A stretch of 64,000 bases of DNA. Source: Phyllobacterium sp. 21LDTY02-6 (GTDB lineage Bacteria; Pseudomonadota; Alphaproteobacteria; Rhizobiales; Rhizobiaceae). Position numbers and translations under genes: made by a program. The notes beneath the pieces are model-generated. The model had not been told where the DNA came from. It saw only the letters and a list, made by a program, of their open reading frames with translations, and did no database searches. This document shows positions 60,252 to 64,000 of the stretch, in pieces; the first letter of the stretch is position 1; each line of letters opens with the position of its first letter. The DNA lies in the NCBI RefSeq assembly GCF_023554255.2, contig NZ_JAMJWD020000004.1:248001-312000 (forward strand), read 5' to 3'.

Positions 60252-61748
60252 CTACTCGGCGGCGACGTTCTTCTCGTCGTTCGAAATGGCATTGGCCTCG
60301 TAGCCATGCGCCTCTTTCAGCGCAGCGCGGACACCCGCTTCATAATCGGGATGGACGCGGCCGAAATGGACGAGCTGACGCTCGATGATATTGCCCGGAA
60401 CGCCGCCCATCGCAGCGGCGATGTTGGAGAACAGGCGCGCGCGCTGTGCCTCGTCGAAGAGGTTGAACAGAGCCGTGACCTGGCCGTAATCATCATTGCC
60501 GACGCGGTGGTTGTAGCGGTCCGCATCACCCGACAGGCGCAGCGGCGGCTCCTTCGCGGCCGGCTGCTCGGCAGCGCCCGAGAAGCTGTTGGGCTCGTAA
60601 TAGGCGTCGACATTGCCGGTCTTCTGGCCGAAGAAATTCATCGAGCCGTCCTTGTGGTAGTGATGGACAGGGCATTTCGGCGCGTTGACCGGCAGGGCTT
60701 CGTAGTGCGTACCGAGGCGATAGCGATGCGCATCGGCATAGGAGAATACCCGGGCCTGCAGCATCTTGTCCGGCGAATGGCCGATGCCGGGAACGATATT
60801 GGACGGCGAGAAGGCAGCCTGTTCGATCTCGGCGAAATAATTATCGGCGTTGCGGTTGAGTTCGAGCACGCCGATCTCGATCGGCGGGAATTCGCCATGC
60901 GGCCAGACCTTGGTGAGATCGAACGGATTGTAGCTCGTACGCTCCGCTTCGGCCTCGGTCATGACCTGCACCTGAACGGTCCATTTCGGATATTCGCCGC
61001 GCTCGATGCCGCCGAAGAGTTCTTCCTGGTAGGTTTCGCGCGACTTGCCGATCAGTTCTTCCGCTTCCGCATTGGTATAGAAGCGGTGCCCCTGCTGGGT
61101 CTTGAAGTGGAACTTGACCCAGAAGCGCTCGCCCGCATCGTTCCAGAAGGAATAGGTGTGCGAGCCATAGCCGTTCATGTACATCGGCGCGACCGGCAGG
61201 CCGCGGTCCGACATCAGGATCGTCACCTGATGCAGGCTTTCCGGCGAAAGCGACCAGAAGTCCCACATGGCGGTGGCCGAACGCAGGTTGGTGCGGGGGT
61301 GACGCTTCTGCGTGTGGATGAAATCCGGGAATTTCAGTGGATCGCGGACGAAGAAGACCGGCGTATTGTTGCCGACAAGGTCCCAATTGCCTTCGCTCGT
61401 ATAGAACTTGATGGCAAAGCCGCGCACATCGCGCTCGGCATCGGCTGCACCAAGCTCACCGGCCACGGTCGAGAAACGCAGCAGCAGCGGCGTCTCGGCG
61501 CCGGGCTGAAGCGCCTTGGCCTTCGTATAGCGGGAAATGTCCCCGGTGATCTTCAATGTGCCATAGGCACCCCAGCCCTTGGCGTGAACGACGCGCTCCG
61601 GAATACGCTCGCGGTTCTGGTGGGCAAGCTTTTCGAGCAGCTGATAATCGTCGAGCAGTACGGGACCGCGCTCACCAGCAGTCTTGGAATTCTGGTTGTC
61701 GGAAACCGGCGCACCGGCGGTCGTCGTCAATGTTGGACGGTCGGCCAT
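60252..61748 (-). CDS. katA: Monofunctional heme catalase
   Basis: A 498-residue small-subunit catalase from ATG 61748 ([14 protein letters not shown]), with AGGGGAGAG upstream. The distal heme His is in [13 protein letters not shown], the Asn in [23 protein letters not shown], and the proximal Tyr ligand in [14 protein letters not shown]. It breaks down hydrogen peroxide. It closely resembles rhizobial and Brucella catalases. It is divergent from oxyR, with OxyR-type sites between, so it should be peroxide-induced. Confidence 0.96.
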   Translation of the reverse strand: MADRPTLTTTAGAPVSDNQNSKTAGERGPVLLDDYQLLEKLAHQNRERIPERVVHAKGWGAYGTLKITGDISRYTKAKALQPGAETPLLLRFSTVAGELGAADAERDVRGFAIKFYTSEGNWDLVGNNTPVFFVRDPLKFPDFIHTQKRHPRTNLRSATAMWDFWSLSPESLHQVTILMSDRGLPVAPMYMNGYGSHTYSFWNDAGERFWVKFHFKTQQGHRFYTNAEAEELIGKSRETYQEELFGGIERGEYPKWTVQVQVMTEAEAERTSYNPFDLTKVWPHGEFPPIEIGVLELNRNADNYFAEIEQAAFSPSNIVPGIGHSPDKMLQARVFSYADAHRYRLGTHYEALPVNAPKCPVHHYHKDGSMNFFGQKTGNVDAYYEPNSFSGAAEQPAAKEPPLRLSGDADRYNHRVGNDDYGQVTALFNLFDEAQRARLFSNIAAAMGGVPGNIIERQLVHFGRVHPDYEAGVRAALKEAHGYEANAISNDEKNVAAE

Positions 61749-61814
61749 GAAGCTCTCCCCTGATTTACGTTCGTGATAAATGGATAGGCGCCGCATGGGC
61801 TCCTCTCCCCAACC

Positions 61815-61830
61815 ATAGAACAGTTCTAAT
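61815..61830. promoter_or_regulatory. Candidate OxyR half-site in the katA-oxyR region
   Basis: ATAG-N7-CTAA(T) at 61815-61829 fits three of the four bases of the second half of the OxyR consensus ATAG-N7-CTAT. It lies about 65 bases upstream of the katA start. It may act with the better site at 61862-61880. Confidence 0.4.
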
Positions 61831-61861
61831 CATAGTTTCCAATTGTATTTAGAATTATTAT

Positions 61862-61880
61862 TGATAGGATAAACCTATCA
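61862..61880. promoter_or_regulatory. Candidate OxyR site TGATAGGATAAACCTATCA over the oxyR start
   Basis: A perfect 7+7 dyad with a 5-base spacer containing ATAG-N7-CTAT, the OxyR core. Its last base is the A of the oxyR ATG (61880). OxyR bound here would block its own transcription or translation start while leaving katA controllable. Confidence 0.55.
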
Positions 61881-62809
61881 TGTTTTCCGTCCGCCAGATG
61901 CGCTATTTCGATGTCCTCGCGACGACGCTGCATTTCCGCAAGGCCGCCGAAGCGGCGCGGATTTCGCAGCCTGCGCTCTCGGCGCAGATCGCGGAGATGG
62001 AGACGAGGCTCGGCATGCCGCTCTTCGAGCGCACCCGCAGGAACGTGGTGCTGACGGAGACCGGACGACGGCTGCTGCCGAAAATCCGCAATATTCTCGA
62101 CGAGATCCGGGCGCTGGACGATTTCGCCTCGGAGAAGCGTGGCATATTGCGCGGCGAATTGCGACTCGGGATCATTCCGACGATTGCGCCCTATCTCCTG
62201 CCGGTGCTGATACCGGATCTGCGCTCCTCCTATCCGGATCTTTCCATGGAACTGCGCGAGGCGGTGACATCGAAGCTCGTGGAGGATCTGCGCCTCGGCG
62301 AACTCGACGTTCTTCTTGTGGCGCTACCGATCGATCATGAGGGCCTGCACACCGAGCCGCTCTTTCGCGATCGCTTCCTCATTGCGACCTCGAGCAACGA
62401 CCGCGACATACTCGCCTCGCCGCTGACGCAGGAAAGCGTTGCGCTGGAACGGCTGCTGCTGCTGGAAGAGGGGCACTGCCTGCGCGATCAGGCGCTGGCC
62501 GTATGCGGCAACGTCAAGCAGCGCCAATTGGTCAATTACGGTGCGACGAGCCTCGCCACGCTGCTGCAGATGGTGAGCCACGGCATGGGGCTGACGCTCA
62601 TTCCCGAGATCGCCGTTCGCACGGAAGCAACGCGGTCCGACGTGCGGATCGCGTCCTTCGCCGCGCCTGAACCGGCACGAGAGATCGGCCTGGTCTGGCG
62701 CAAGCAGAGCGCGCGAAAGGATGATTTCGAAGCGCTGGCGAAGGCGATAGCCAGGTGCAGCAAGGAGCTTACCCTGTCAGAGTCGGAGCTCGGCCAATTG
62801 GCCGCCTGA
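61880..62809 (+). CDS. oxyR: Hydrogen-peroxide-sensing regulator OxyR
   Basis: A 309-residue LysR protein. The N-terminal helix-turn-helix has FRKAAEAARISQPALSAQIAEMETRLG. The redox pair Cys200 and Cys209 is in EEGHCLRDQALAVCG, the exact OxyR motif (E. coli C199/C208). It activates katA upon peroxide oxidation of the pair. It is divergent from katA. Confidence 0.95.
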   Translation: MFSVRQMRYFDVLATTLHFRKAAEAARISQPALSAQIAEMETRLGMPLFERTRRNVVLTETGRRLLPKIRNILDEIRALDDFASEKRGILRGELRLGIIPTIAPYLLPVLIPDLRSSYPDLSMELREAVTSKLVEDLRLGELDVLLVALPIDHEGLHTEPLFRDRFLIATSSNDRDILASPLTQESVALERLLLLEEGHCLRDQALAVCGNVKQRQLVNYGATSLATLLQMVSHGMGLTLIPEIAVRTEATRSDVRIASFAAPEPAREIGLVWRKQSARKDDFEALAKAIARCSKELTLSESELGQLAA

Positions 62810-62813
62810 CATC

Positions 62814-63239
62814 TCACGCCGCCGGCGGCAGCAGCAGATGCAGCGCAAGCAACAGCCATAGCAGGCCGTTCAGAATGAAACCCAGCGCAAACAGCACCTG
62901 GCGATAACACAGGCGGTTGGTCGTCGTGTGGACAAGCGTATGGGCGAAACGGGTGCCGACGAACAGCCAGGCGACGATGACTGCGGCCATATCCGCTCCA
63001 CGCGTCATATAGAGCGCGAGGCAGACCACATAGAAGAGCACCGGCAGTTCGAACAGATTGACGAGATTGCGGATCGTCGTCGCGCTGGCCTGCGGATCGG
63101 CAAGCGGAATCCTGAAATCGCTCGGCTTGGCCTGTCCTGCCCGCACAGCGATGGCGCGGCGGACGAGCAGCAGGCCATAGACGGCGTAGATCAATGCGGT
63201 GAGCGCAATCATCGGCCAGAATATCGCTGTTTGTGCCAT
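62814..63239 (-). CDS. MAPEG-family membrane protein
   Basis: A 141-residue integral membrane protein with four hydrophobic segments. Marks are FRIPLADPQASATTIRNLVNLFELPVLFYVVCLALY and VGTRFAHTLVHTTTN, standard for MAPEG (membrane-associated eicosanoid/glutathione metabolism) proteins; the bacterial role is unclear. It faces oxyR tail to tail with a 4-base gap and stands by itself. Confidence 0.9.
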   Translation of the reverse strand: MAQTAIFWPMIALTALIYAVYGLLLVRRAIAVRAGQAKPSDFRIPLADPQASATTIRNLVNLFELPVLFYVVCLALYMTRGADMAAVIVAWLFVGTRFAHTLVHTTTNRLCYRQVLFALGFILNGLLWLLLALHLLLPPAA

Positions 63240-63256
63240 TGTCCCCCCATTTGGTT

Positions 63257-64000
63257 CTATGCGCTGCGGCCAGCCTTTATACCCGGTATGCGAGACAGCA
63301 CCAGTGCGAGAAACTCCACGAACAGGCGGGTTTTGCGCGGCACGAACCGGCCGCTTGGGTAGACGGCATGAATCTCGAGCGGCGCATATGAATAGGCCGG
63401 CAATATCCGCACCAGCCGGCCATCATCGAGATCGGACTGGACGAGCGGCAATTGCGCCCCGCCAATGCCGAGGCCAGAGAGCAGTGCCTTGTTGAGCACG
63501 AAGGCATTATTGGCAAGAAATACCGGCCGCACCGGCACGTCCACCGGCCCCTCAGGGCCGAGCAGCGGTATGCTGTCGCCCTGTGGCGACCAGATGAAGC
63601 CGACATGCGGATGCTGGTCCAGCTCTGCCGGCGTCCCGGGTGAGCCGTTCGCCGCAATATAGCCGGCGGATGCCACCAATATGCGATCGAAACTGCCGAG
63701 CTTTCGCGCCACCAGACCGGAGGACGGCATGGAGCCGAGCCGGATCGCCACATCGATCCCTTCCGCGATCAGGTCGGAATATCGATCGTCGAGCAGCAGT
63801 TCGACGACAAGGCCGGGATAGTCCCGCCCAAACGCGATCAGCGCATCCGCCAGATGAGTCTGGCCGAGGCCGACCGGCCCGCTCACCCTGAGCACGCCAT
63901 GCAGTTCGCTTGTCTGCGCCCTTACCGCGTCTTCCGCCTCTTCCAGCGCCTGCACGATCTGCTGCGCCTGCCGATAATAGGCAGCACCACTGTCGCTGAG
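63257..64000 (-). CDS. LysR-family transcriptional regulator (N-terminus beyond window)
   Basis: The visible 247 codons are the C-terminal effector domain with the linker: QQIVQALEEAEDAV, LHGVLRVSGPVGLGQTHLAD, then GIDVAIRLGSMPSSGLVARKLG and FVPRKTRLFVEFLALVLS. This is the LysR group that regulates MAPEG- or pirin-type neighbours. The HTH and start codon lie to the right of 64000. It ends 17 bases upstream of the MAPEG gene start; its regulation is unknown. Confidence 0.9.
   Translation of the reverse strand, partial: LSDSGAAYYRQAQQIVQALEEAEDAVRAQTSELHGVLRVSGPVGLGQTHLADALIAFGRDYPGLVVELLLDDRYSDLIAEGIDVAIRLGSMPSSGLVARKLGSFDRILVASAGYIAANGSPGTPAELDQHPHVGFIWSPQGDSIPLLGPEGPVDVPVRPVFLANNAFVLNKALLSGLGIGGAQLPLVQSDLDDGRLVRILPAYSYAPLEIHAVYPSGRFVPRKTRLFVEFLALVLSRIPGIKAGRSA

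Noticed and set aside
1-64000. CRISPR arrays, tRNA, rRNA, prophage or conjugation genes
   Set aside because: No regularly spaced repeats, cloverleaf structures, rRNA-like stretches, phage structural or transfer genes were recognised by eye; a covariance-model scan would settle small RNAs.

Overview
The window looks like chromosome or chromid DNA of a high-GC alphaproteobacterium of the Rhizobiales (Rhizobiaceae/Brucellaceae type). The grounds are the style of guaA, the short RsmB, the katA-oxyR pair, the many LysR/ABC catabolic cassettes and the frequent TTG starts. The exact genus cannot be fixed from sequence reading alone. No rRNA, tRNA, CRISPR array, prophage or intact transposase was seen.

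Layout. Positions 1-5.1 kb hold three small regulator/target units: LysR with a divergent MFS exporter, then a quinone-oxidoreductase-like enzyme and a SnoaL-like protein divergent from another LysR. Positions 5.1-8.5 kb hold one large cysteine-free protein with three exact-period 133-residue repeats and a hydrophobic C-terminus, resembling type III translocon/effector proteins of the HrpF/HrpK/NolX kind, with no secretion genes nearby. Positions 8.6-23.1 kb form a sugar-acid catabolic locus: Gfo/Idh dehydrogenase, two enolase-superfamily dehydratases, an IclR regulator, a VOC protein, a mannonate dehydratase, a CUT1 sugar ABC transporter, an aldo/keto reductase, two SDRs, an RraA-type aldolase-like protein, a UPF0303 protein and a cupin. 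Matching half-sites in the iclR promoter and in front of the mannonate dehydratase tie the halves together.

Positions 23.7-30.1 kb form a minus-strand operon (D-serine-dehydratase-like PLP enzyme, polar amino-acid ABC transporter, aspartoacylase-like deacylase, LacI repressor) with a LacI-type palindrome at its head and a divergent RidA gene. Positions 30.7-35.2 kb hold a GntR regulator divergent from a second amino-acid ABC transporter and a class V PLP enzyme. Positions 35.2-47.1 kb are the most interesting part: fourteen consecutive minus-strand genes (two CoA-transferases, acyl-CoA dehydrogenase, two single-hotdog hydratase-like proteins of which only one keeps the catalytic Asp/His, two DapA-family lyases, a third amino-acid ABC transporter, an HpcH-type aldolase, a DUF3830 cyclophilin-like protein and a hydantoinase). 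They are headed by a divergent LysR gene with three phased palindromes in the shared promoter. This reads as an undescribed pathway for a nitrogen-containing, possibly cyclic, acid.

Positions 48.3-54.9 kb hold exporters, a PNPOx-like protein and a decayed zone: a truncated iron-alcohol-dehydrogenase gene and an IS630-type transposase remnant. This zone abuts the 3' end of guaA, a known type of island integration site. From 55.4 kb to the end the content is core-like: guaA, a broken hicA with intact hicB, a methylthioadenosine/SAH nucleosidase, tspO, rsmB, katA with a clear terminator, divergent oxyR with OxyR-type sites, a MAPEG protein and a LysR gene cut by the window edge.
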